Below are positions 16,738 to 24,415 of a stretch of DNA of 64,000 bases, in pieces. Both the position numbers and the translations under genes were made by a program. How positions within the stretch are numbered: position 1 is the stretch's first letter; every line of letters begins with the position of its first letter. The stretch is from Marinibaculum sp040216765 (GTDB taxonomy: Bacteria > Pseudomonadota > Alphaproteobacteria > Ferrovibrionales > Ferrovibrionaceae), in the NCBI GenBank assembly GCA_040216765.1, contig JAVJON010000025.1, positions 1-64,000 of the forward strand, in the 5' to 3' direction. The notes under the pieces were generated by a model. It did no database searches, was not told the origin of the DNA, and worked only from the letters and a program-made list of their open reading frames with translations.

Positions 16738-18225
16738 TCAGGCCGGAGCGCGGCGCAGAACGAGGTCGACGACCAGGCCGCCGGACGGGTGGTTCGCGGC
16801 GGTGACCTGCCCGCCCATGGCTTCCATGTTGCGGCGGACGATCCAGAGGCCGATGCCGAAGTTCCCGTAATATCCGTCCGACCGCCTTGTTGAGTAGTAG
16901 CGGTCGAATATGCGGTCCAGGTCGACCTCCGGCACGCCGACCCCGCGGTCGATGATGCTGACCGTGACCGTCTCGCCATTGCCGTCCCGCGCGATCACGG
17001 TGACCGCCGAGTTTTCCGGGGCGAAGTCCATGGCGTTGGTCAGCACGTTCTCGATCGCGGTGCGCAGCAGTTCGTCCTGGGCCAGGACGAACAGGTCGTC
17101 CGGGATGTCGTGCTGCAGGGCGATGCCGCGATCGGCGCCTGCAGGCGCATGTTCCCGCAGGAGCGACGTCACGAACGGCAGGAGCTCCAGCCGCCCGACC
17201 GGCTGTTCGATCAGCACGGCGGTGCTCTCGTCCATCCGCCGCGCGGCGGAGATCAGGCCGTCGAGGCGCTCGATGGACTTCTCGATCCTGTCGATGCTTC
17301 GCCCCGCGCGGCCCCGGCCGCCGCCCAGCTCCCGCCGGAGCGGCTCGACCGACTGCGAGATGACGGCCAGCGGCGTCTTGAAGGCATGCGCATTCTCCAT
17401 CGCCGCCTGGCGGATCAGGCGCTCGGAGCGCCGCAGGGCGCTGACAAGGTCATCGAACTCGCCGGCCACCCGCGACAGCTCCGGGATCTTGTTGCGGCTC
17501 CCGAACGATGCGCCGTCGCCATCGCCCCTGCGGATCTCCGCCACTGCCATCTCGAACAGCCGCAGGTTCCGTCGCAGCACGACAAAGATCGAAACGATCA
17601 GCAGTGCCATGGTGAGATAGATCACGGCCGCGACCTGCATCTGGGGGGTCTGCCAGTAGGGCCGGTCGGCATTGGGACCGAGCATGTCGGCCGGCGCGAT
17701 CGAAGCGATCAGGGCCCAGCACCCGGCGGCGGTCTTGCGGGTGCCGAGATAGGTCAGCAGTTCCGCCTGGCCCGATGCGCTGCGGAACTGCATCGCCAGC
17801 GGTCCGGAGCGGTCGCAGGCATCGGTGATGCGTTCCAGCAGGCCGGTCCTGACGATCTCGGCCCGTTCGGCGTCGATCGACTGTTCCGACACCCCCGGAT
17901 AGGACGCCACGAACAGGAAGCCGGAACCGTCGGCACGGTCGATCGGCCGGAAGAACAGCTTGATCGTGCTGCTGGCCGCCGCCAGGTCGGACAGCACCTG
18001 GTGCAGCGTCTCGGCGACGTCGGGGGAGAAGTTCTCCAGGCGCGGGAACAGGGACGCCGCGATCAGGCCGCCCTCGCGCTGGATCGACCGCAGCAGCAGC
18101 TGGCTCTTCTGGCTGTCGGCGGTCTCCAGGAAGCCGTAGGTCAGCACCGGCACGGCCGCCAGCACGAGGCAGATCGCGATGAGCTTGACCGACAGCGACC
18201 GGAAGAAGCGCGCCAGTCGCACCAT
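16738..18225 (-). CDS. sensor histidine kinase (ChvG/PhoQ-like)
   Basis: Membrane sensor kinase, 495 residues. One membrane segment lies at about 12-32 and a second at about 198-220, flanking a periplasmic domain of some 165 residues. A HAMP-like linker (about 220-270) leads to the dimerisation helix with the phospho-accepting His280 in ENAHAFKTPLAVI. The ATPase domain has the N box (ENVLTNAMDFAP) and G boxes (DRGVGVP, FGIGLWIV). It lies 9 bases downstream of its response regulator gene in a three-gene operon. Placed next to a polysaccharide locus, it resembles systems that control exopolysaccharide in rhizobia. Confidence 0.9.
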   Translation of the reverse strand: MVRLARFFRSLSVKLIAICLVLAAVPVLTYGFLETADSQKSQLLLRSIQREGGLIAASLFPRLENFSPDVAETLHQVLSDLAAASSTIKLFFRPIDRADGSGFLFVASYPGVSEQSIDAERAEIVRTGLLERITDACDRSGPLAMQFRSASGQAELLTYLGTRKTAAGCWALIASIAPADMLGPNADRPYWQTPQMQVAAVIYLTMALLIVSIFVVLRRNLRLFEMAVAEIRRGDGDGASFGSRNKIPELSRVAGEFDDLVSALRRSERLIRQAAMENAHAFKTPLAVISQSVEPLRRELGGGRGRAGRSIDRIEKSIERLDGLISAARRMDESTAVLIEQPVGRLELLPFVTSLLREHAPAGADRGIALQHDIPDDLFVLAQDELLRTAIENVLTNAMDFAPENSAVTVIARDGNGETVTVSIIDRGVGVPEVDLDRIFDRYYSTRRSDGYYGNFGIGLWIVRRNMEAMGGQVTAANHPSGGLVVDLVLRRAPA

Positions 18226-18234
18226 CGGTCGGAC

Positions 18235-19035
18235 TCAGGCGGCGGGACGCCAGCGGTAGCCGAACCCCGCATAGTTGTCGATGCAGTCGAAGCTGTCGTC
18301 CATCGCCCGGAACTTCTGCCGGATCCGCTTGATCAGGGAACGGACGTTGGCGCGATAGCCGTCCTCGCCGCAGCCTGCGAAGAAATCCCGGCCATGCACG
18401 ACATCGTAGATCCGCCGATAGGGAACGTCGGCACCGGCCTTGCTGGCCAGGAGATTGACGATGCTGAACTCCGACAAGGTCAGGTTGACCTGCTGGCCAT
18501 CCCAGTAGCACCGGGAGGAATCCAGGTCGAGGGTCAGCCGGTCGAGGGTCAGGACCCGCTCCCGATCGGCCTCCTCGCGCGTCTCGATGCCGGTTCGCAT
18601 GCGCGGGACAAGCCTGATGCGGTGCAGCACGATGGAAAAGCTGCGGGACTTCTCCACGAAATCCACCGCACCGCCGAGCAGGGCCGCCTCTTCGTAGATC
18701 TGGTCGGACAGGACCGTGAGGAAGATGACCGGAAGGTCGGGCGAGACCGCGCGGACATGACTCAGCACGACGATGCCGTTCATGCGCGGCATCTGCCAGT
18801 CGAGCAGCAGCACGTCGATCCGCGCGTCCTCGGCGAGATAGTCGAGAAACGCCTGGCCGTCGCCGAACTCGACCACCGAGAAGCCCTGGTCTCGAAGGTT
18901 CTGCGTGATCGATTCGCGAAAAAGCTCGTCATCGTCCACGACCGCAATGTGACGTACGGCATGGGACAGCCCAAGGTCCTGCCCGTGGCCCTGACGTTCA
19001 GCCGCCCTTGGCTGCGAGCTTCCGGTAGCAAGCAT
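18235..19035 (-). CDS. OmpR-family response regulator (ChvI-like)
   Basis: A 266-residue two-domain regulator. The receiver has acidic residues at 34-36 (VVDDDE), phospho-acceptor Asp79 (LLLDWQMPRMNG), Thr107 and Lys129. The C-terminal winged helix ends NVRSLIKRIRQKFRAMDDSF followed by GFGYRW, very close to ChvI. The only in-frame ATG before the receiver is at 19035, giving an unusual 26-residue leader and a 38-base overlap with the upstream lipoprotein gene. Genes for exopolysaccharide lie back to back upstream and are the likely targets. Confidence 0.88.
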   Translation of the reverse strand: MLATGSSQPRAAERQGHGQDLGLSHAVRHIAVVDDDELFRESITQNLRDQGFSVVEFGDGQAFLDYLAEDARIDVLLLDWQMPRMNGIVVLSHVRAVSPDLPVIFLTVLSDQIYEEAALLGGAVDFVEKSRSFSIVLHRIRLVPRMRTGIETREEADRERVLTLDRLTLDLDSSRCYWDGQQVNLTLSEFSIVNLLASKAGADVPYRRIYDVVHGRDFFAGCGEDGYRANVRSLIKRIRQKFRAMDDSFDCIDNYAGFGYRWRPAA

Positions 19036-19492
19036 CGTTTTCTCCTGGATCCGCTTTCAAATCGTAGGTGAGAAGCTGGTATTCCTTGGTCTTGACGTCG
19101 GGGTAGAAGACCATGGTCAGCGCACAGCCGGCGGCCCGGTAGGTCCAGACGAGGCCCGGCGTCCGGGCAGTGGTTTCGGTCGGCGCGCCAAGCAGCTGTT
19201 CCACCTGTTCCGGCGCATCGCCGACAAGGGATTGCGGATCGACGGACCTGCCATCTGCCGACCTGTCGTCACTCGAGCGGCCCGCGGCGGTGCCATCGGT
19301 CTTCGGCGGCCGGGGACGCGGGCGGGCGGCGGCGGGATCGACCTTCCTGACCGCCAGCTGGGGCGGGGGGGCGACATCCCGACCCTGCGGCACCTTGTCA
19401 ACGGCCGCGACGCACCCGGCCAGAACCGTTGCCGCCGCTATCGCCAAAGGCAAGGTGCGACAGGGCCGAAAGTCAGCCAGGTCTGCCGGCAT
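18998..19492 (-). CDS. lipoprotein with SmpA/OmlA-like domain
   Basis: A 164-residue lipoprotein. The signal peptide ends in the lipobox LAGC, with the lipidated Cys at residue 27. A Pro/Arg/Asp-rich linker (about 40-85) is followed by a small domain beginning SLVGDAPEQVEQLLGAPTETTAR and VWTYRAAGCALTMVFYPD, which resembles the BamE/SmpA fold. Two further cysteines remain (AAGC and ACYRKL). The ATG at 19492 has GAGGGA in front; a longer open frame from 19573 lacks this. It is the first gene of the operon with the response regulator and kinase, so it may be a sensor accessory or an envelope target of the system. The function is unproven. Confidence 0.75.
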   Translation of the reverse strand: MPADLADFRPCRTLPLAIAAATVLAGCVAAVDKVPQGRDVAPPPQLAVRKVDPAAARPRPRPPKTDGTAAGRSSDDRSADGRSVDPQSLVGDAPEQVEQLLGAPTETTARTPGLVWTYRAAGCALTMVFYPDVKTKEYQLLTYDLKADPGENDACYRKLAAKGG

Positions 19493-19834
19493 GGCTCGGT
19501 TCCCTCGTTCGACCTGATCGAGATCGGTCCGACCGGACGGCACAGGCCGATGGCCCTGCCGCTGCTTTTCCATGGGCGGGTGTCACGCCGGCCCATTCTT
19601 CGTCCAGCCCACTGGCCTCCCCGACCGGAAACGAACGGGGTGCCCGAACGTTCCCCAAATTTTGTCACAGCCATGAATATTTGAGCTATGCTCCGCCCGC
19701 GCCGCCCGGCGGGTCAGGCGCAAGTCAGTCCGGCCGGCAGGATCCCTCGTACAGGACCCGCCGCGCAGCAGCGGGTTCTCGGGCCGCGCCGTCGCATCGG
19801 CTCACCGGGTTCCCGCGTTCACCTGGAGCATGCC
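19493..19834. other. divergent regulatory region ahead of the exopolysaccharide locus
   Basis: The 342 bases between the leftward lipoprotein gene and the rightward outer-membrane protein gene hold no convincing gene. The AT-rich part at 19650-19692 carries a GTCACAG box and promoter-like elements. The remaining GC-rich 140 bases before the TTG start are probably untranslated leader. Confidence 0.6.
19662..19692 (+). promoter_or_regulatory. promoter with GTCACAG box for the outer-membrane protein gene
   Basis: TTGTCA (19662-19667) could be the -35 box and overlaps GTCACAG (19664-19670). TATGCT at 19687-19692 (19-base spacing) or GCTATG at 19685-19690 (17-base) could be the -10 box. The phrase CCCGAACGT just upstream (19643-19651) occurs again at 21201-21209 before manC, suggesting shared control. 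Elements are inferred by eye. Confidence 0.45.
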
Positions 19835-21157
19835 TTGTCGCGAATCGACCACGGCCGAAGCGCATGCGCAGCGATCGTACGTGCAGGGCTCGTCGGGCTT
19901 GCGATCGGCGCATTTCAGATCGGCACCGCCGCCGCACAGACCGTGCCCAGGACAGCCCAGGAGCCGCAGGAGCGGGCACGGACCGGCCCGCAGCGCGGGC
20001 AGGGGGTGGCCGAGCGGCCCCGCCCGGAATACGACGCGATCGGTGTCCGGCTCGGCGGCTTCTTCCTGTACCCGTCCCTCGGCCTGGCCGAGCGCTATCG
20101 GGACAATATCTTCTACCAGGACAGCGACACCACGGGCGATCTGGTGACCATCCTGTCGCCGTCGCTTCGCCTGCAGTCGAACTGGAACGTCCACAGCCTC
20201 ACGGTCTATGCGGACGCGGATAGCGGCACCTATCTCGATCGGTCCAGCGAGAATTTCCTGGACATGCGGGCGGGCGCCGCCGGCCGGCTCGATATCCGGC
20301 GCGATCTGGCGCTGTCCGGGGAGGTGTCCGCCGCGCGCCTGCACGAGCCACGGTCGTCGCCGGATCAGGTCGGCGCGGCCGAGCCTGTCACCTACCGCCT
20401 GCTGCGCGCCGAATCGACCCTCGCCAAGCGGTTCAACCGGCTGGCCCTGCGCGTGACCGGCGGCCTGGACAACTACAGCTACGACAATGTCCCGGCGACC
20501 GGCGGCGGCACCTTCGATTCCAAGGACCGCAACCGGACGGTCTTCGAGCAAGGCGTCCAGCTGGGTTATCAGGTCTCGCCGGCCCTGGAGCCCTTCCTGC
20601 GGGCCGGACTGAACCAGCGCCGGTACGAGCGGACCCCCGACGACAACGGTTTCGACCGCAATTCCTGGGGCTGGTCCACGGTCGGCGGCCTCGCCTTCGA
20701 CCTGGGCGGCATCACGTCGGGCGAGGGCTATCTCGGATATTTCGAGCAGCGCTATGCGCGTGCCGGCTTCGGCCCGATCGCGGGGGTCAGCGCCGGCGGC
20801 AGCCTGCTCTGGAATCCGACGGAGATCACCACGGTGACCTTCGGCGCCGATCGGATCGTGGAGGAAACCACGCTCTCCGGCGCGGCCGGCGCCCTGCGCT
20901 CGGCGCTCCGTGCCGAAGTCGATCACGAACTGCGCCGCAACATCATCCTGTCGGCCAACGCGCGATACGCGGTCATCGACTACGAGGATATCACCCGGGT
21001 CGACAACGTCGCCGGTGCAAGCATGGGCGGGAGCTATCTCGCCAACGAGCATCTGCGGTTGGGCGTGGACTACTCCTATGCGCTACGCAGTTCGAACGCG
21101 GCCGGCGCCGACTATCGCACCCAGACGATCATGCTGCGCGTGACCGGCCAGCTCTGA
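19835..21157 (+). CDS. outer-membrane beta-barrel protein of exopolysaccharide locus
   Basis: About 440 residues. A signal peptide (hydrophobic IVRAGLVGLAIGAFQIGTAAA) leads to a mature protein with many short amphipathic strands, such as GFFLYPSLGLAERYRDNIFYQ, LTVYADADSGTYLDRSSENF and NIILSANARYAVIDY, ending in a hydrophobic strand with terminal Leu (TIMLRVTGQL), as expected of an outer-membrane barrel. It resembles the BBP2-type putative porins found in exopolysaccharide clusters. No in-frame ATG precedes the signal peptide; a TTG at 19835 with GGAG six bases before it is the best start. It likely helps polymer exit or anchoring. Confidence 0.75.
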   Translation: MSRIDHGRSACAAIVRAGLVGLAIGAFQIGTAAAQTVPRTAQEPQERARTGPQRGQGVAERPRPEYDAIGVRLGGFFLYPSLGLAERYRDNIFYQDSDTTGDLVTILSPSLRLQSNWNVHSLTVYADADSGTYLDRSSENFLDMRAGAAGRLDIRRDLALSGEVSAARLHEPRSSPDQVGAAEPVTYRLLRAESTLAKRFNRLALRVTGGLDNYSYDNVPATGGGTFDSKDRNRTVFEQGVQLGYQVSPALEPFLRAGLNQRRYERTPDDNGFDRNSWGWSTVGGLAFDLGGITSGEGYLGYFEQRYARAGFGPIAGVSAGGSLLWNPTEITTVTFGADRIVEETTLSGAAGALRSALRAEVDHELRRNIILSANARYAVIDYEDITRVDNVAGASMGGSYLANEHLRLGVDYSYALRSSNAAGADYRTQTIMLRVTGQL

Positions 21158-21196
21158 CGCCCGGCGCCCGTCGACGCGGACGCCCGCCGCAAACTG

Positions 21197-21214
21197 GTTA
21201 CCCGAACGTCACAG
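21197..21214 (+). promoter_or_regulatory. GTCACAG box upstream of manC
   Basis: GTCACAG at 21208-21214, with a weaker half site GTTACC exactly 11 bases earlier (21197). The AT-rich GAGATATTTCTC follows at 21233-21244. The position, between the barrel gene and manC, suggests a second regulated promoter of the locus. Recognition by the nearby ChvI-like regulator is inference. Confidence 0.4.
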
Positions 21215-21326
21215 AATTGCTTCGGGACTGCTGAGATATTTCTCCCATCGCCCCGGTCCGCCGCGCATTGCCCGCGGCGACCGCAGGCGGACTACGACAG
21301 TGCAGGACTTGTCCGGGAGACTTTCG

Positions 21327-22799
21327 ATGCAGACCCTTGCGAACGCGGGATCCGATCTCGCAGATGCCGGCAGCGCGGCCGGTACCGTCTGGCCCGTCAT
21401 CCTGTGCGGCGGATCGGGCCGGCGCCTGTGGCCGGTCTCGCGCCGCGATCATCCCAAGCAGTTCCAGCGGCTGAGTTCCGACAAGAGCCTGGTCCAGGAG
21501 ACGGCGCTGCGCGCGCGCGACGGGCTCGGCCTCGGCATGCCGGTCCTTCTGTGCAACGAGACGCACCGTTTCATGCTGCAGGACCATATGGCCGAGATCG
21601 GCATCGAGGCGGCCGCGCTGCTGAGCGAGCCGCAGTCGCGCAACACCGCGCCGGCGATCGCGGCGGCGGCCCGGTTCGTCAGCGACCGCGATCCCGACGC
21701 GATGCTGCTGGTGATGCCGTCGGACCATTTCATCGGCAACCAGGCCGCCTTCGCGACAGCCTTCGCCAAGGCGCGGCAGATCGCGCAGACGGGGCGGCTC
21801 GTGACGTTCGGCATCCGTCCTGTCCGGCCGGAAACCGGCTATGGCTATATCGAGCAGGGCAGACCGGTGGAGCCGGCCGGGACCGGCTTTGAGATTGCCA
21901 GTTTCATGGAGAAGCCGGCCCTCGCACGGGCTGAGGAGCTGGTGCGCGGCGGCCGCCATCTGTGGAACAGCGGCATCTTCCTGTTGCCGGTGCGGGTGCT
22001 GATCGACGAGTTCGAGCGGCTCTGCCCCGATATCCTGGCCGCCGCATCGGCGGCGCTGTCGGCTGCGCGCGACAGCGACGGGCGGCTGCTGCTCGACACG
22101 ACCGCCTTCCTGACGGCACCGGCCGCATCCATCGATGTGGCGGTCATGGAGCATACCCGGCTGGGCGCCGTGGTCCCGGCCGACATGGACTGGAGCGACA
22201 TCGGCACCTGGCCGGCCCTGCGCGAGATGCGCGGCGGCGATGCGATGGGCAACGTGCTCGACGGCAATGCCGTGGTGGAGGATGTCACCAACTGCTTCAT
22301 CCAGTCGACCGGCCGCCTGATCGCCGCCATCGGGCTCGACGACGTGGTGATCGTGGAAACCGACGATGCCGTGCTGATCAGCGGTGCCGGTCATGCCGCC
22401 CGGCTCGACGGGCTGGTCGGGCGCCTGCGGGACGCCGGGCAGAGTGCCGCCGACCGGCATCTGCGGGTGCATCGGCCATGGGGCCACTACCGCACCGTCG
22501 ACCGGGGCGACCGCTACCAGGTCAAGCACATCCAGGTGAAGCCCGGCGAGTCGACGAGCCTGCAGTTCCATCACCATCGTGCGGAACACTGGATCGTGGT
22601 CAGCGGAACCGGGCGGGTCGTCCGCGATGGCGAAACGATCCTGCTTCACGAATGCCAGTCGCTGCACATCCCGCCGGGCGTGTCCCACCGGCTGGAGAAT
22701 CCCGGGAAGATCCCCCTCCGCATCGCGGAGGTGCAGGTCGGCGCCTATCTGGGCGAGGACGACATCGTCCGGCTCGACGACCGCTACGGAAGGGCTTGA
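21327..22799 (+). CDS. manC: mannose-1-phosphate guanylyltransferase / mannose-6-phosphate isomerase
   Basis: Bifunctional type II enzyme, 490 residues, that makes GDP-mannose from mannose 1-phosphate and GTP and can interconvert mannose and fructose 6-phosphate. The nucleotidyltransferase domain opens with CGGSGRRLWPVSRRDHPKQF (about 28-46) and has the sugar-phosphate motif SFMEKP. The C-terminal cupin (about 375-485) carries GESTSLQFHHHRAEHW and IPPGVSHRLENPG, the metal-binding isomerase part. The ATG at 21327 has GGGAG before it; GTG at 21300 is an alternative. GDP-mannose also feeds the Gmd/Fcl pair downstream, giving GDP-fucose. Confidence 0.95.
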   Translation: MQTLANAGSDLADAGSAAGTVWPVILCGGSGRRLWPVSRRDHPKQFQRLSSDKSLVQETALRARDGLGLGMPVLLCNETHRFMLQDHMAEIGIEAAALLSEPQSRNTAPAIAAAARFVSDRDPDAMLLVMPSDHFIGNQAAFATAFAKARQIAQTGRLVTFGIRPVRPETGYGYIEQGRPVEPAGTGFEIASFMEKPALARAEELVRGGRHLWNSGIFLLPVRVLIDEFERLCPDILAAASAALSAARDSDGRLLLDTTAFLTAPAASIDVAVMEHTRLGAVVPADMDWSDIGTWPALREMRGGDAMGNVLDGNAVVEDVTNCFIQSTGRLIAAIGLDDVVIVETDDAVLISGAGHAARLDGLVGRLRDAGQSAADRHLRVHRPWGHYRTVDRGDRYQVKHIQVKPGESTSLQFHHHRAEHWIVVSGTGRVVRDGETILLHECQSLHIPPGVSHRLENPGKIPLRIAEVQVGAYLGEDDIVRLDDRYGRA

Positions 22800-22802
22800 G
22801 CG

Positions 22803-23807
22803 ATGGCCGACCGCATCCTGGTCACCGGCGGCGCCGGCTTCGTCGGCAGCCATGTCTGCAAGGCCCTGGCCGGCGCCGGGCTGGTGCCGATCACCTACGA
22901 CGACCTGTCGGGCGGCAACAAGGAGGCCATCCGCTGGGGCCCGCTGGTGACCGGCGACCTGGCCGATCGCGACAAGCTCGATTTCGCGATGACACGGTTC
23001 AAGCCTAGGGCGGTGATCCACCTGGCCGGCGTCATCGCCGCCGGCGAATCCGTGGCGGACCCGGCGAAGTACTACCGGATCAATGTTGTCGGCTCGCTGG
23101 AGCTGCTGGGGGCGATGCGCCGCCACGGCGTCGATGCGGCCGTATTCTCGTCGAGCGCCGCGGTGTACGGCGATGCCGCCGAGATGCCGGTGACCGAGGA
23201 TGCGGCGATCCAGCCGACCAGCCCCTATGGCCGCACGAAAGCCGCGGTGGAGGGGCTCCTGCAGGACTATGTCGCCTACGGCCTGCGCTCGATCTCCCTG
23301 CGGTACTTCAACGCCGCAGGCGCCGATCCCGACGGCGAGCTGGGCGAGCTGCACGAGCCGGAGACGCATCTGATCCCGCTTGTCCTGGAGGCTGCGGCCG
23401 GCATCCGCGACGTCTTCGAGATCTATGGCACCGACTACCCCACCCCCGACGGCACCTGCATCAGGGATTATGTGCATGTCAGCGACCTGGCGCGGGCGCA
23501 TGTCCTTGCCCTGGAGCGGCTCGCCAGGCCGGGAAGGGCGGGCGCGGAGGCCTTCAATCTGGGCAGCGGCAAGGGCGCCAGCGTTCAGGAAGTGATCGCG
23601 GCCACGGAGCGCGTCACCGGCCTGGTGCCGCCGACGCGGAACGGGCCGCGCCGCCCGGGCGACCCGGCGCGGCTGGTGGCCGACCCCACCCGCGCCATGC
23701 AGCAGCTTGGCTGGCAGCCGCGCCACGACGACCTCGACACGCAGATCGGGCACGCCTGGGCGTTCCTCGACAGTCGCATGGGCCGGCGGCTGCGACGGGC
23801 AGGCTAG
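22803..23807 (+). CDS. galE: UDP-glucose 4-epimerase
   Basis: Short-chain dehydrogenase-type epimerase, 334 residues, interconverting UDP-glucose and UDP-galactose. GGAGFVGSH (9-17) binds NAD. The catalytic SSAAVYG and Tyr142-x3-Lys146 (SPYGRTK) are present, as is RYFNAAGADPDGELGE. Near the C-terminus FNLGSGKGASVQEVI and the segment GDPARLVADPTRA match GalE. It starts 3 bases after manC and is clearly co-transcribed. It supplies UDP-galactose for the exopolysaccharide. Confidence 0.93.
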   Translation: MADRILVTGGAGFVGSHVCKALAGAGLVPITYDDLSGGNKEAIRWGPLVTGDLADRDKLDFAMTRFKPRAVIHLAGVIAAGESVADPAKYYRINVVGSLELLGAMRRHGVDAAVFSSSAAVYGDAAEMPVTEDAAIQPTSPYGRTKAAVEGLLQDYVAYGLRSISLRYFNAAGADPDGELGELHEPETHLIPLVLEAAAGIRDVFEIYGTDYPTPDGTCIRDYVHVSDLARAHVLALERLARPGRAGAEAFNLGSGKGASVQEVIAATERVTGLVPPTRNGPRRPGDPARLVADPTRAMQQLGWQPRHDDLDTQIGHAWAFLDSRMGRRLRRAG

Positions 23808-23851
23808 GCCCGGGCGCCGCCACGGCCCCATTACCACAGGAGACGACAGCC

Positions 23852-24415
23852 ATGACATCTTGTTCTCGCCTCGGGGTTGCGGGTGTTGCACTGGCACTGG
23901 TCTTCGCCCTGGCCGGCTGCGCCGACGGGCCGCCGGCCACCAGGCCGGCACCGGATGTGGCACCGGATGCCTACCGGCTCGGCTCCGGCGACCGGGTACG
24001 GATCGACGTGTTCGGCGAGGAATCCCTGTCCGGCGAACGCAGTGTCGACGGAACGGGCATGATCGCCGCGCCGCTGGTCGGCGCGGTGCCGGCCGAAGGT
24101 CTGACAACCGCGGATCTCGGCAGCGAGCTCGAAACCCGGCTGGCGGATTTCGTGCGCGACCCGGACGTCACGGTGCAGGTCGTATCCTTCCGGCCGTTCT
24201 ACATCGTGGGCGAGGTGCAGCAGCCCGGCAGCTACGCCTACGTGGAGGGGATGACCGCGATCAACGCCGTCGCGATGGGCGGCGGCTACACCTACCGTGC
24301 ACGCAAGGGTGACTTCGTGCTGCAGCGCCGCGATCTCGGCGAGCCGCTGGTCGCGGAGGCGGCGACGCCGGTCCTGCCCGGCGACGTCATCACCGTCCGC
24401 GAGAGATACTTCTGA
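23852..24415 (+). CDS. polysaccharide export lipoprotein (Wza/ExoF-like)
   Basis: A 187-residue outer-membrane polysaccharide export protein. The signal peptide ends at lipobox ALAGC (Cys23). The Poly_export domain begins YRLGSGDRVRIDVFGEESLSG, and a SLBB-like region contains FYIVGEVQQPGSYAYVEGMT and AVAMGGGYTYRA. It is short compared with E. coli Wza (about 380 residues) because only one SLBB unit is present and the C-terminal amphipathic helix is missing, which is normal for the ExoF-like group. The stop overlaps the next ATG (TGATG), coupling it to the Wzc-like kinase that it contacts. Confidence 0.9.
   Translation: MTSCSRLGVAGVALALVFALAGCADGPPATRPAPDVAPDAYRLGSGDRVRIDVFGEESLSGERSVDGTGMIAAPLVGAVPAEGLTTADLGSELETRLADFVRDPDVTVQVVSFRPFYIVGEVQQPGSYAYVEGMTAINAVAMGGGYTYRARKGDFVLQRRDLGEPLVAEAATPVLPGDVITVRERYF

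Noticed and set aside
23808..23851. Possible separate promoter before the export lipoprotein gene
   Set aside because: The gap is 44 bases and GC-rich with only a ribosome site visible, so read-through from galE is simpler.
21198..24107. Open frame of 969 codons on the minus strand
   Set aside because: Antisense shadow of manC, galE and the export lipoprotein gene, with composition typical of a mirror frame.
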